Shown in pieces: positions 21,713 through 30,007 of a DNA stretch of 32,592 bases. This stretch comes from Clostridiales bacterium (lineage in GTDB: Bacteria > Bacillota > Clostridia > Christensenellales > Borkfalkiaceae): contig SVIE01000008.1 in assembly GCA_015069625.1 (NCBI GenBank), forward strand, positions 1 through 32,592, read 5' to 3'. How positions within the stretch are numbered: position 1 is the first letter of the stretch; every line of letters starts with the position of its first letter. The notes beneath the pieces were generated by a model. That model searched no databases, was not told where the DNA came from, and saw nothing but the letters and a program-made list of their open reading frames with translations. A program made the translations under genes and the position numbers.

Positions 21713-22870
21713 TTATTCAAAATGATTTTCACGTTTATTTGCGTAATAATAGAAATATCTGCACTCCCTATTAGAATTAAAGAGTTTACGCTCTCTATCT
21801 GCCTTTTTATTAAATTCCGATTGGAAATATTTTGCGCTTGTTATAACGAAAGCCGACCACCTATCTAGTTTTTTATAGGCAATACCAAAATTCTTATAGC
21901 ACCTTCTTGCGTCTTGTTCGTCATACACCCTTTCGCCATATGGCGGATTAGTTACAATCGTTCCAAAACTTAAATCGGAAGTGAAATTTTTAACGTCTTT
22001 GACTTCAAAATTTATCACCCCGCTAACACCTGCACGCTCTGCGTGATGCTTTGCAAGTTTAATTGCTTTCGGGTCGATATCAGATGCAAAAATTTGCGGT
22101 TTTGCATTTTTTATTTCCTTATCTTTTGCTTCTTCAACAACTCTCTTTATATAATTAGGATTAAAATTTTTCCACCCGTTAAAAGCAAACGTTCTATCCT
22201 TACCTGATGCAATATTTAAGGCTATTCTTGCCGTTTCAATGGCTATTGTACCTGATCCGCAAAAGGGATCTGCAAACGGACGACTATGATAATAATCAGA
22301 CATCAAAACTAGGGCTGATGCAAGCGTTTCACGAATAGGCGCAATACCTACCATATCACGATAACCACGTTTATGAAGCCCTGTTCCCGTGGTGTCTAAC
22401 AAAAGTTCGCATTTATCCTTAAAAATCCTAAATTCCAAACCGTAAACGTTGCCGTTTTCATCAATTCGAGGCACCCCGTATGCTCTGCAAAGCCTTTCTA
22501 CCACCGCTTTTTTAACAATGCTTTGACAAGCGGAAATAGCAAACAGTTTACTTCTAACGCACTTGCCGTTTACGATTATCTTAGCGTTTTTAGGAAAATA
22601 ATCTTCCCACCTAACGCCGTTAACACCGTCAAACAAATCGTCAAAAGTTTCTGCGTTAAACTCTGCGATTTTTATATACACTCTATCTGCCGTTCGCAAG
22701 TTGACGTTTAGTTTTGCAACCGCTAGTCCGTCCCCGTTAACTGCAATTTCACCGTTGATTGCCTGAGTGTCTAAAAAACCCAAGCGTTCTAGTTCTTTCT
22801 TGGTTGCTTTTTCTATTCCTGATGCGCAAGTAACGATAAGATTTAGTTGTTTATCAAAAACGTTTTCCAT
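21713..22870 (-). CDS. THUMP-domain RNA methyltransferase (RlmL/YpsC-like)
   Basis: A 385-residue class I methyltransferase of the RlmL N-terminal/YpsC family, which makes m2G in 23S rRNA or tRNA. An N-terminal ferredoxin-like region and THUMP domain span about residues 1-160. RGYRDMVGIAPIRETLASALVL near residue 177 and the SAM motif FADPFCGSGTIAIETA near residue 207 follow. The catalytic motif is TNPPYGERVYDE near residue 308. There is no RlmK-like second half, as is usual in Firmicutes. The promoter at 22877-22905 would start transcription almost at the ATG, and the AAAGG lies too close to serve, so the message may be leaderless. The exact target is unknown. Confidence 0.9.
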   Translation of the reverse strand: MENVFDKQLNLIVTCASGIEKATKKELERLGFLDTQAINGEIAVNGDGLAVAKLNVNLRTADRVYIKIAEFNAETFDDLFDGVNGVRWEDYFPKNAKIIVNGKCVRSKLFAISACQSIVKKAVVERLCRAYGVPRIDENGNVYGLEFRIFKDKCELLLDTTGTGLHKRGYRDMVGIAPIRETLASALVLMSDYYHSRPFADPFCGSGTIAIETARIALNIASGKDRTFAFNGWKNFNPNYIKRVVEEAKDKEIKNAKPQIFASDIDPKAIKLAKHHAERAGVSGVINFEVKDVKNFTSDLSFGTIVTNPPYGERVYDEQDARRCYKNFGIAYKKLDRWSAFVITSAKYFQSEFNKKADRERKLFNSNRECRYFYYYANKRENHFE

Positions 22871-22876
22871 ACCTTT

Positions 22877-22905
22877 ATTTTAACCCTTACAGATGAAAAT
22901 TTCAA
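22877..22905 (-). promoter_or_regulatory. Candidate promoter of the THUMP methyltransferase gene
   Basis: On the minus strand TTGAAA (22900-22905), 17 bp, TAAAAT (22877-22882), only 6 bp before the ATG. Confidence 0.55.
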
Positions 22906-22941
22906 GCGTTTATTTTTATTATAACAACTTTTTTTAAATAC

Positions 22942-22970
22942 TTGTGTTTAGACGAATTATATTATATAAT
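22942..22970 (+). promoter_or_regulatory. Promoter of the NusG-II/Gx/rnf operon
   Basis: TTGTGT (22942-22947), 17 bp, perfect TATAAT (22965-22970). The start near 22977 leaves an 84-base leader before the TTG at 23061. Confidence 0.75.
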
Positions 22971-23000
22971 ATAACATGTGAAATATTTAAATTTATTCGA

Positions 23001-23020
23001 GCACATGCGTGCGCACGTGT
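23001..23020. other. Perfect alternating purine-pyrimidine tract
   Basis: Twenty bases starting GCACATGCG and ending CACGTGT alternate purine and pyrimidine without a break and are GC-rich in an AT-rich leader. CACATGC can pair with GCACGTG (one mismatch) as an RNA hairpin. It lies in the 5' leader of the rnf operon. Confidence 0.6.
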
Positions 23021-23060
23021 CCGCATACATTTATTAAAATTGTTACTAGGCAGGGTCAGT

Positions 23061-23528
23061 TTGAAAAAAGAAGCGGTTCAGTTTATAAAATCGAATAAAC
23101 CGTTTAGGCTATACGACGTTATTGTTTACGCCTGCGTTTTAATTATTCTTCTTGCCTTGTTTTTAGCGTTCTTATTGCCAAGCGGTTCTTCTTCTAACGG
23201 ATTTGAAGTTTTACTAAACGGGGAAAGCGTTTTAACTTACAAGTATTCTTCAGATGAACTTACCATTTTAGAAAAATATGCAAATAGCGTTAAGATAAAC
23301 GACGACGGCTCTGTTACCGTTTACACTTCTGCCGACAAATCGGCTTTTAACACTCTTAATATCGACAAAGAAGGAAAGACCGTGAAAGTTATAGACGCTA
23401 ATTGCTCTATAAAAAAAGACTGTGTACATACGCCTGCGCTAAAAGGTGATAACGGTGCAATTATATGTTTACCACACGGACTTAAAATCATTTCTTTAAG
23501 CGGATACGTTCCGCCAACGGTGGGGTAA
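23061..23528 (+). CDS. NusG domain II-containing membrane-anchored protein
   Basis: About 155 residues. One membrane helix near residues 17-42 (YDVIVYACVLIILLALFLAFLLP) is followed by an extracytoplasmic beta-rich NusG-II domain: GFEVLLNGESVLTYKY, VKVIDANCSIKKDCVHT and ICLPHGLKIIS. The C-x5-C and the ICLPH pattern are typical of this family, which sits next to Gx transporter and Rnf or ApbE genes in Clostridia. The start is taken as TTG 23061, since an in-frame ATG at 22944 would overlap the promoter and read through an unlikely, Cys/Arg-rich leader. It ends 4 bp before the next gene. A role in assembling or tuning Rnf or flavin transfer is an inference from gene order. Confidence 0.82.
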   Translation: MKKEAVQFIKSNKPFRLYDVIVYACVLIILLALFLAFLLPSGSSSNGFEVLLNGESVLTYKYSSDELTILEKYANSVKINDDGSVTVYTSADKSAFNTLNIDKEGKTVKVIDANCSIKKDCVHTPALKGDNGAIICLPHGLKIISLSGYVPPTVG

Positions 23529-23532
23529 AAGT

Positions 23533-24060
23533 ATGAAAAAGTTCCCCTTATACAAAATCACCGCTTGTGCAATTTTAACGGCACTTGCGCTTATATCTTT
23601 TATGATTGAAAGTCTTTTTCCACCTATACTTATCCCTGGTGCTAGACTTGGCGTTTCAAACGTGTTTATACTTCTTACTCTTATTCTTTTAGGCTCGCCT
23701 TACGCTTTTATTGCTCTAACAATCAAGTGTGTTTTAGGAAGTGTTTTCGCAGGCAATATGTCCGCCCTTTTATATTCACTTCCCGCAGGGCTTATTTCTC
23801 TCGGAATTGAAACGGTTATACTCTTATTTTACAAGAAATTTAGCATAGTTGCAGTTTCAACGGCAGGCGGTATATTAAACCTTACCGTGCAAAATATTGC
23901 ATTTTGTTTAATAACGAACAGTATTGAATATTTATATTATCTCCCCTATCTTGCACTTATCGGTGCAATTTCGGGATTAACGGTAGGATTTATGGTTTAT
24001 CTTATCGTAAAATTTTTACCAGATTCTATAACAAACAAACTCTTTGAACGGAGGAATTAA
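23533..24060 (+). CDS. Gx transporter family membrane protein
   Basis: A 175-residue integral membrane protein with about five hydrophobic helices. It belongs to the family once called heptaprenyl diphosphate synthase component I (Gx transporter). Typical features are the PGARLGVSNVFILLTLILLG segment near residue 35, the GSPYAFIALTIKCVLGSVFAGNMSA region split over residues 54-78, and GGILNLTVQN near residue 116. It resembles substrate-binding S components of ECF transporters; a vitamin or quinone-precursor substrate is often proposed but unproven. GGTGGGG precedes the ATG. Its stop overlaps the rnfC ATG by one base (TAATG), tying it to the Rnf operon. Confidence 0.85.
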   Translation: MKKFPLYKITACAILTALALISFMIESLFPPILIPGARLGVSNVFILLTLILLGSPYAFIALTIKCVLGSVFAGNMSALLYSLPAGLISLGIETVILLFYKKFSIVAVSTAGGILNLTVQNIAFCLITNSIEYLYYLPYLALIGAISGLTVGFMVYLIVKFLPDSITNKLFERRN

Positions 24061-25367
24061 TGATAAAACTTAAAAAAGCAAAGTTTTTTCCGTACGGGGT
24101 TCATATTCCCGACAATAAAACTTTAACAAGCGACTTAAAGATTGTAGATATTACGCCCCCAGGAAAGGTGTATATAAGTATGTCGCAACACATTGGCGCA
24201 CCTGCAACGCCCGTTGTAAACGTGGGTGATAAGGTTAAAGTTGGCACGCTTATAGGAAGTGCTAACGGCGCTGTTTCGGCTAACGTATATTCTTCGGTTA
24301 GCGGTGAAGTTATCGGCATTGAATCGCTTACAAACGGACTTAATCAAAAACAGACGCACGTTATTATTCAAAATGATTTTTTGGGCGAAACAGTTACGTT
24401 TGACGATATTGAAAACGTTACCCCTTCCGCTATCGTGGAAAGGGTTAGGCTTTCAGGCATAGTTGGTTTAGGTGGCGCAGGGTTTCCAACTGCCGTTAAA
24501 CTTTCACCAGCCCTTCCCGTTGATACAATCGTTATTAACGGCGCAGAGTGCGAACCTTATTTAACCTGCGATTACAGGTTGATGATGGAACACCCCCAAG
24601 AAGTTTTAGAAGGGGTTAAACTTATTGCTAGTGCGGTTGGTGCTAAAAATATCGTTATCGGCATTGAAAAGAACAAACCCGAAGCAATTAAGTTGTTTTC
24701 TCAATTTGATGGAATTAGCGTTGTTCCACTTAAAAAACAATACCCGATGGGAAGTGAAAAACATTTAATTTATTGCACGACGGGAAGAAAAGTTCCGCTA
24801 GGAAAAATGCCGTTCGACGTAGGCGTAATTGTTTCAAACGTAAAGACTGCACTTGAATGTTATAGGGCGGTTAAACTCAATCTTCCACTTACGCATATCG
24901 TTATGACGGTTAGTGGGGACGGAATTGAAAACCCTAAAAACGTGCGTGTTCCGTTAGGCACGCCACTTTCCGATATTATCTCTTTCTGCGGTGGAGCAAA
25001 AGACGGTGTTGAAAAGATTATTGCAGGCGGTCCTATGATGGGCAAGGCCCTTACTTCAATTAACCACTACACGAGAAAGACTGATTCGGGTTTACTCCTT
25101 TTAGGCAAAAAGTCAACTTCATTAGATTACCCAACAAACTGCATCAACTGTGCAAGATGTGCCTATAATTGTCCTATGCGTTTAATGCCTATGTATATTG
25201 AACTCTACGCAAACGCAAAAGATTACGAAAAGGCGGAAAAATACGGTGCAATGAGCTGTATCGAGTGTGGAACTTGCGCTTACAACTGTCCGGCAAAACG
25301 TCCGCTTGTTCAAAGCATTTCACTAGCAAAAGCAAAAATTAAGGAGATGAAAAATGCAAGAAAATAA
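24060..25367 (+). CDS. rnfC: Rnf complex subunit RnfC
   Basis: Peripheral NADH-binding subunit of the ferredoxin:NAD+ oxidoreductase that pumps Na+ or H+. It has 435 residues. The N-terminal barrel-sandwich region is followed by the FMN/NADH site GLGGAGFPTAVKLSP near residue 135, a SLBB-like domain, and two 4Fe-4S motifs near the C terminus: CINCARCAYNCP (about 361) and CIECGTCAYNCP (about 400). It overlaps the preceding gene by one base and rnfD by 14 bases. The operon order C-D-G-E-A-B matches Clostridia and Acetobacterium. Confidence 0.97.
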   Translation: MIKLKKAKFFPYGVHIPDNKTLTSDLKIVDITPPGKVYISMSQHIGAPATPVVNVGDKVKVGTLIGSANGAVSANVYSSVSGEVIGIESLTNGLNQKQTHVIIQNDFLGETVTFDDIENVTPSAIVERVRLSGIVGLGGAGFPTAVKLSPALPVDTIVINGAECEPYLTCDYRLMMEHPQEVLEGVKLIASAVGAKNIVIGIEKNKPEAIKLFSQFDGISVVPLKKQYPMGSEKHLIYCTTGRKVPLGKMPFDVGVIVSNVKTALECYRAVKLNLPLTHIVMTVSGDGIENPKNVRVPLGTPLSDIISFCGGAKDGVEKIIAGGPMMGKALTSINHYTRKTDSGLLLLGKKSTSLDYPTNCINCARCAYNCPMRLMPMYIELYANAKDYEKAEKYGAMSCIECGTCAYNCPAKRPLVQSISLAKAKIKEMKNARK

Positions 25368-26385
25368 CGTTACAACTTCTCCTAATATAGAAAATTTAAC
25401 AGTTTCACCTTCCCCCCACGTCAAGAAAGTTCACACGACCAAGTGGGTGATGATTAACGTGTGCGTTGCACTTTTACCTGCATGCATTATGGGTGTCGTT
25501 TATTTCGGACTTTTAGCCCTTGCTATTATTGCTCTTTCCGTTGCAAGCGCCGTTATCTCTGAAATCGTATTTGAACTTATATGCAAAAAGAAATTCAAAG
25601 ACATTTTGCGTGCGTTTGACTTTTCTAGTTGCGTGACGGGGCTTTTGATAGCAATGACGATAGGCACAAACTATCCGTTATACGCCCCCGTGCTCGGTAG
25701 CGCATTTGCAATTATAGTGGTTAAAATGTTATTTGGCGGAACAGGCAAAAACATTGTCAACCCTGCTATCGCAGGCAGAATTTTCATGTTTATTTCTTTC
25801 CAAGCGGTTGTGGGTGTTTGGCCTGCCCCTGCTATTGGCTCTATTTTCGGACTTCCCCCGACAAGCGGGGCAACCGAACTTGCAGGCATGCTTGGAAACG
25901 GAGCTCTTCCATCCCTTTCTAACTGGGATTTACTTCTTGGAACGGGACTTGCTGGAAGTATCGGCGAAACGTGCAAACTCGCCCTTTTAGTCGGTGCGAT
26001 TTATCTTGCAGTTCTTCGCATAATCGACCTTCGTTTCCCCACCATTTTCGTTGTAACAACGGGACTTATGTCCGTTGCACTTAACGGATGGAGATTTGAA
26101 TTATTCCTCCCTTCTATCCTATCTGGCGGACTTATTATCGGGGCTTTCTTTATGGCTACCGATTACGTTACAACCCCAAACACCAAACTTGCAAACTACA
26201 TATATTTCTTCTTGCTTGGCATAATTACTGCAATTCTTCGTGATGCGACCAAGATGGAAGTTATTTCGTTTGCTATACTCTTGATGAACTTAACCGTTCC
26301 GCTTTTTGACAAATTTATTATTCAAAAGCCGTTCGGCAAACAGAAAACACCTAAAAAGGAGACTGCAAAAAATGAAAGCAAATAA
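25354..26385 (+). CDS. rnfD: Rnf complex subunit RnfD
   Basis: Integral membrane subunit of 343 residues, related to NqrB, with about eight to ten helices. It carries a covalently bound FMN on the threonine of SGAT (LPPTSGATELAGML near residue 172). KMLFGGTGKNIVNPA near residue 125 and ATDYVTTP near residue 268 are family signatures. GGAG precedes its ATG within the end of rnfC. The lysine-rich tail ends inside the start of rnfG (14-base overlap). Confidence 0.96.
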   Translation: MQENNVTTSPNIENLTVSPSPHVKKVHTTKWVMINVCVALLPACIMGVVYFGLLALAIIALSVASAVISEIVFELICKKKFKDILRAFDFSSCVTGLLIAMTIGTNYPLYAPVLGSAFAIIVVKMLFGGTGKNIVNPAIAGRIFMFISFQAVVGVWPAPAIGSIFGLPPTSGATELAGMLGNGALPSLSNWDLLLGTGLAGSIGETCKLALLVGAIYLAVLRIIDLRFPTIFVVTTGLMSVALNGWRFELFLPSILSGGLIIGAFFMATDYVTTPNTKLANYIYFFLLGIITAILRDATKMEVISFAILLMNLTVPLFDKFIIQKPFGKQKTPKKETAKNESK

Positions 26386-26995
26386 GATTTTCGGTAGCCT
26401 TTGGTTTAAGTGTATTGCTGTGCTTTTAGTCATCTCTTGCGTTGCAGGTGGACTTCTTGCTATTCTTAACGACGTTTTATACGTTTCAGCAGAAGAAAGA
26501 AGCGCACGTGCTATCAAAAAGATTTACGGCAAAGAAATGGCGTACTCAATCGTTCTTGACGTCGATAGCGACAACGACGATATTAACGAGCAAATCAAAT
26601 ACGATAATTTAGGCTCGATAAATAAGATTTTCACCATTACTAACGGTGATAGCGAAGACATTCTTTTCCAAACGACAGGCGAAGGTGGTTATAAAGGTAC
26701 TGTTACCGTTTGGACACAAGTTAACGTAAACGGAAATAAATACGATATAGTGAAGGTTGTGCTTGAAAGTTTCACCAAAGAAACACTTATGAGTAAACTT
26801 TCTTCTTCCTTCTTTAATAATTTCTGTTTAACCGACGTTACGGCAGATTATAACGCAGGAAAAGATTTTACTCCTTATGCCAACGAAAACGGATTTACTA
26901 ACGTGGCTACGGGCGCAACTAAATCTTCAAACGCAGGCTGTAACGCTGTGAACTGTGTATTAAAATATTTACGTGAAGGGGGTCAAAATGGCTAA
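26372..26995 (+). CDS. rnfG: Rnf complex subunit RnfG
   Basis: About 207 residues with one N-terminal membrane helix (near 9-30) and an extracytoplasmic FMN-binding domain. The flavin attachment motif is ATGATKSS near residue 184, where the second threonine takes the FMN from ApbE. The start at 26372 follows AAAAGGAG; an in-frame ATG at 26306 lies deep in rnfD with no ribosome site. An ApbE flavin transferase is needed, but none is seen in this window. Overlaps rnfE by 8 bases. Confidence 0.94.
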   Translation: MKANKIFGSLWFKCIAVLLVISCVAGGLLAILNDVLYVSAEERSARAIKKIYGKEMAYSIVLDVDSDNDDINEQIKYDNLGSINKIFTITNGDSEDILFQTTGEGGYKGTVTVWTQVNVNGNKYDIVKVVLESFTKETLMSKLSSSFFNNFCLTDVTADYNAGKDFTPYANENGFTNVATGATKSSNAGCNAVNCVLKYLREGGQNG

Positions 26996-27620
26996 CATTA
27001 AGAAAATCGCCACAGACGGCGTTATTACCAACAACCCCACTTTTAGATTAGTTTTAGGAACTTGCCCAACGTTAGCACTCACCACGATGGCAATGAACGG
27101 TATTGGTATGGGGGCGGCGGTTACGTTCGTTTTAATATTTAGCAACGTAATCATATCACTTCTTAGAAAGGTTATTCCTGACCAAGTGCGCATACCTGCA
27201 TTCGTTTTGATTATCGCAACTTTTGTTACTATCGTCAGACTTTTATTAGATAAGTTGCTACCTGACATTTACGAGTCGTTAGGGCTTTACCTACCGCTAA
27301 TCGTTGTTAACTGCATTATTCTTGCAAGGGCGGAAAGTTTTGCAAGTAAAAACACCGTTTTTGCTTCTGCACTTGACGGATTATTTACAGGTATCGGCTT
27401 TACCCTTGCGCTAACGCTCATGGGCGCATTTAGAGAAATTTTAGGGTCTGGTGCAATATTTGGAGTTTCGCTTTGGGATTTCAAAATTGAATTCTTCTCT
27501 TCAAGCGCAGGCGCATTCTTTACGTACGCATTGTTTATTGCCCTTTTCTCACTCGTTATGAGTGCCGTTGAAAAAAGAAAACGTGCAAAACAATCTTTAC
27601 CACTAACGGAGGTGAAATAA
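26988..27620 (+). CDS. rnfE: Rnf complex subunit RnfE
   Basis: A 210-residue membrane subunit of the RnfA/RnfE (NqrD/NqrE) pair, with six helices. NNPTFRLVLGTCPTLALT near residue 11 contains the cysteine that helps bind the membrane-embedded Fe-S cluster, and PLIVVNCIILARAE near residue 98 carries the second one. AGGGGG precedes the ATG at 26988; a GTG at 26973 is less likely. Paralogous to RnfA with inverted topology. Confidence 0.95.
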   Translation: MANIKKIATDGVITNNPTFRLVLGTCPTLALTTMAMNGIGMGAAVTFVLIFSNVIISLLRKVIPDQVRIPAFVLIIATFVTIVRLLLDKLLPDIYESLGLYLPLIVVNCIILARAESFASKNTVFASALDGLFTGIGFTLALTLMGAFREILGSGAIFGVSLWDFKIEFFSSSAGAFFTYALFIALFSLVMSAVEKRKRAKQSLPLTEVK

Positions 27621-27621
27621 T

Positions 27622-28230
27622 ATGGCTCAGTTTTTAACACTTATTGTTTCAGCTGTTTTTATTAACAACTTCGTTGTTGTTCAGTTCCTTGGAATTTGCC
27701 CTTTCCTTGGCGTTTCAAAAGACGTTAAAAGCGCATTCGGTATGGGCGTTGCGGTTACCTTCGTTATGACGCTAACTTGCCTTATAACCTACCCTATTTA
27801 CGAATACGTTTTAGTTCCGCTTGGTATTGAATATTTAGAAATTATCGTATTCATCTTTATTATTGCTGCAATAGTTCAGATGATTGAAATGGCACTTAAA
27901 AGATTTTCCCCCACACTTTACAATGCAATGGGTATCTACCTTCCCCTTATCACCACTAACTGTGCGGTTTTAGGTGTTGCCGAACTTGTTATCGACAAAG
28001 CGCAAATGGCGTCTATACTTGGCATAACCGCTTCTAGCATGAACATTGGCTTTGCCGTTTTATACGGATTATTTGCAGGGCTCGGCTTTACGCTTGCTAT
28101 TGTTATTATGAGCGGGCTTAGAGAAAGAATTTCCGCTTCACCCGTTAGCAAGCACCTTAAAGGTTTCCCTATTGCTATGATTGCCGCTTGCTTTATCGCT
28201 ATGGCGTTCTACGTGTTCGCACTCATTTAG
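27622..28230 (+). CDS. rnfA: Rnf complex subunit RnfA
   Basis: A 202-residue, six-helix membrane subunit. INNFVVVQFLGICPFLGVSK near residue 13 and YLPLITTNCAVLGVAE near residue 104 each hold a cysteine for the shared [2Fe-2S] centre with RnfE. A strong GGAGGTG ribosome site lies in the end of rnfE, one base ahead of which rnfE stops. Confidence 0.96.
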   Translation: MAQFLTLIVSAVFINNFVVVQFLGICPFLGVSKDVKSAFGMGVAVTFVMTLTCLITYPIYEYVLVPLGIEYLEIIVFIFIIAAIVQMIEMALKRFSPTLYNAMGIYLPLITTNCAVLGVAELVIDKAQMASILGITASSMNIGFAVLYGLFAGLGFTLAIVIMSGLRERISASPVSKHLKGFPIAMIAACFIAMAFYVFALI

Positions 28231-28239
28231 GAGATAAAT

Positions 28240-29058
28240 ATGAATAGTTTAAATCTTTTAGCTTCGGTTGATTTTACAACGGTTGGAATTGTTTTAGCCG
28301 TTGTTGCCGTAATTGCTATTGTGTTTGCAATTTTAATCGTTACCGTTTCAAAACTTTGCGCCGTCAAAGAAGATGAAAAAGTGAAAGAAATTACTTCACT
28401 TCTATCTGGAGCAAACTGTGGCGGGTGCGGATTTAAGGGATGTGCAGACTTTGCTCAAGCACTTGCAAACGGAAAAACGGATATTTCAGAGTGTAGCGCA
28501 ACTAGCCCTGAAAACAAACGTGAAATCGCTAAAATATTAGGAATTGACGCAGGCGACACAGAAGAAAAAATAGCCGTGATTTGTTGCTGTGGCGGAGATG
28601 GTGCAACCGATAAATTTAATTACGTTGGTAATTTAAGTTGCTCTGCCCAAGTCTCCACAATGGGTGGCAAAAAGGCTTGTTCTTTTGCTTGCCTTGGTGG
28701 TGGTGATTGCGCTATCGCTTGTGAAGAAAAAGGCATTTCGATTATGGACGGGGTGGCTTGTGGCGATAAAAAAAGTTGCGTTTCTTGTAAGCGTTGCATT
28801 AAAGTTTGCCCGAAAGGGATTATCCATCTTATTCCTAAAAAAGCAAAAGTTTACGTTGCTTGCTCTTCTAATGAAAAAGGCAAAGACGTTTTATCCGTGT
28901 GCAAAACAGGTTGTATAGCATGTGGGATTTGCGCTAAAAACTGTCCTGAAAACGCTATTACAATGGAAAACAACTTGCCTGTAATCGACTACAAAAAATG
29001 CGTTGGTTGTATGCTTTGTGCAGAAAAATGCCCAAGAAAAACAATTAAAACGTTATAA
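28240..29058 (+). CDS. rnfB: Rnf complex subunit RnfB, ferredoxin-accepting
   Basis: The ferredoxin-facing subunit, 272 residues. It has an N-terminal membrane helix (near 15-38) and a Fe-S domain with ANCGGCGFKGCADF near residue 64. Further cysteine clusters follow (CCCGGDGATD; CSFACLGGGDC), then three ferredoxin-like motifs: CVSCKRCIKVCPKG (about 184), CIACGICAKNCPEN (about 227) and CVGCMLCAEKCPRK (about 256). The many clusters fit electron entry from reduced ferredoxin. AGGAG precedes the ATG. No terminator is visible between its stop and the next promoter. Confidence 0.96.
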   Translation: MNSLNLLASVDFTTVGIVLAVVAVIAIVFAILIVTVSKLCAVKEDEKVKEITSLLSGANCGGCGFKGCADFAQALANGKTDISECSATSPENKREIAKILGIDAGDTEEKIAVICCCGGDGATDKFNYVGNLSCSAQVSTMGGKKACSFACLGGGDCAIACEEKGISIMDGVACGDKKSCVSCKRCIKVCPKGIIHLIPKKAKVYVACSSNEKGKDVLSVCKTGCIACGICAKNCPENAITMENNLPVIDYKKCVGCMLCAEKCPRKTIKTL

Positions 29059-29072
29059 TTTTTCATTTAATA

Positions 29073-29101
29073 TTGACACGTTTACATATTAGTTATATAA
29101 T
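29073..29101 (+). promoter_or_regulatory. Perfect consensus promoter after rnfB
   Basis: TTGACA (29073-29078), 17 bp, TATAAT (29096-29101), both perfect. It drives the small gene at 29140 independently of the rnf operon. Confidence 0.9.
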
Positions 29102-29139
29102 AATTTATTGAAATTACATTTTTGCAAAAGGAGAAAAAT

Positions 29140-29346
29140 ATGGAAAAAATTATTAAATCGTTTTTCATAACACTTGCTTCACTTATTATTGCTTGTGGTG
29201 CAGTTGTTGGTTGCTATTTCGCAATTAAAGGTATTGCGGGCACTAAAACTGATACTGAGAAAGACACTTCTAGCGCCACCGCACAATCAGTCGATAATGG
29301 CGAAGAATACGCCATGACAATTACTAACCTATTTCGTACTTTTTAG
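29140..29346 (+). CDS. Small single-helix membrane protein, possibly frameshifted
   Basis: A 68-residue protein with a membrane helix near residues 5-31 (ITLASLIIACGAVVGCYFAI) and a Thr/Ser/Asp-rich outer tail. The GCYF sequence is not a clear lipobox. AAGGAG lies ahead of the ATG at 29140 and a strong private promoter precedes it. The stop at 29344 falls in a TTTTT run. One base further, another frame stays open to 29400 and would add HGRTTITLPEAEIRPAE, which looks like protein, so the gene may have lost a base in that run. No family recognised. Confidence 0.6.
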   Translation: MEKIIKSFFITLASLIIACGAVVGCYFAIKGIAGTKTDTEKDTSSATAQSVDNGEEYAMTITNLFRTF

Positions 29347-29414
29347 TCACGGCAGAACCACTATTACTCTTCCTGAAGCAGAAATTAGACCTGCTGAATA
29401 ATTAAAATCAAAAC

Positions 29415-29447
29415 TTAAAAGGAGTGAATTAAATTCACTCCTTTTTT
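29415..29447. terminator. Bidirectional terminator
   Basis: AAAAGGAGTGAATT pairs with AATTCACTCCTTTT around a tiny loop and has a TTTTTT tail. It separates the plus-strand small gene from the minus-strand phosphodiesterase operon and can work both ways. Confidence 0.88.
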
Positions 29448-29464
29448 ATTGTTTTTTCTTCATA

Positions 29465-30007
29465 TTAAATATTTGTTTTTGTAATAATATTACCGCTTTC
29501 AATATCTATTAACGATAGTTCACTTTCATCAAGCACCATAAAACTATTTGCCGTATTGTTTTTAGGAAGCGAAGTTGAGCCTGTGTATGCAATAATTCTG
29601 CCGTTCACGTTTTCAATAAATCCCGTATGGAAATGCCCGTAAATAAGCAGGTCAAACCCCGTTTTAGGAAGATTATCTTTATTATAAACGTGGCCGTGTG
29701 TTAGAAATATCGTTTTGCCGTTCATTACTATTATTCCACTTTCTAAAAAATCAAATTCAGAAATCATAGTATCAACCACGCTATCACAGTTGCCTTTGAT
29801 AACTAAAAGTTTATCTTTTACACCGTTTAATAGGCTTGCAACTTTCATTGTATCATAACCGTCTGGAAGGCGGTTTCTTGGGCCGTGATTATACACGTCG
29901 CCAAGTAATATGATTTTATCTGCATTAAGGCTTGTTGCCATGCTTAAAAGTTTTTCCGTATAGTATGCCGAGCCGTGTATATCAGATGCGATTACGTATT
30001 TCATCAT
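29465..30007 (-). CDS. yfcE: YfcE-type metallophosphodiesterase
   Basis: A 180-residue calcineurin-like phosphodiesterase with all metal-binding motifs: SDIHGSAYYTEKLL near residue 8, LLGDVYNHGPRN near 35, KGNCDSVVD near 71, THGHVYN near 103 and YGHFHTG near 126. E. coli YfcE hydrolyses phosphodiester substrates in vitro; the cellular substrate is unknown. It overlaps the upstream tcdA-like gene by four bases (ATGA type), the last step of the glyA-asnA-tcdA operon. It is followed by the bidirectional terminator. Confidence 0.9.
   Translation of the reverse strand: MMKYVIASDIHGSAYYTEKLLSMATSLNADKIILLGDVYNHGPRNRLPDGYDTMKVASLLNGVKDKLLVIKGNCDSVVDTMISEFDFLESGIIVMNGKTIFLTHGHVYNKDNLPKTGFDLLIYGHFHTGFIENVNGRIIAYTGSTSLPKNNTANSFMVLDESELSLIDIESGNIITKTNI

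Noticed and set aside
22944..23060. Longer start for the NusG-II protein
   Set aside because: The ATG sits between the -35 and -10 boxes, and the extra residues are an unlikely mix including the alternating tract.
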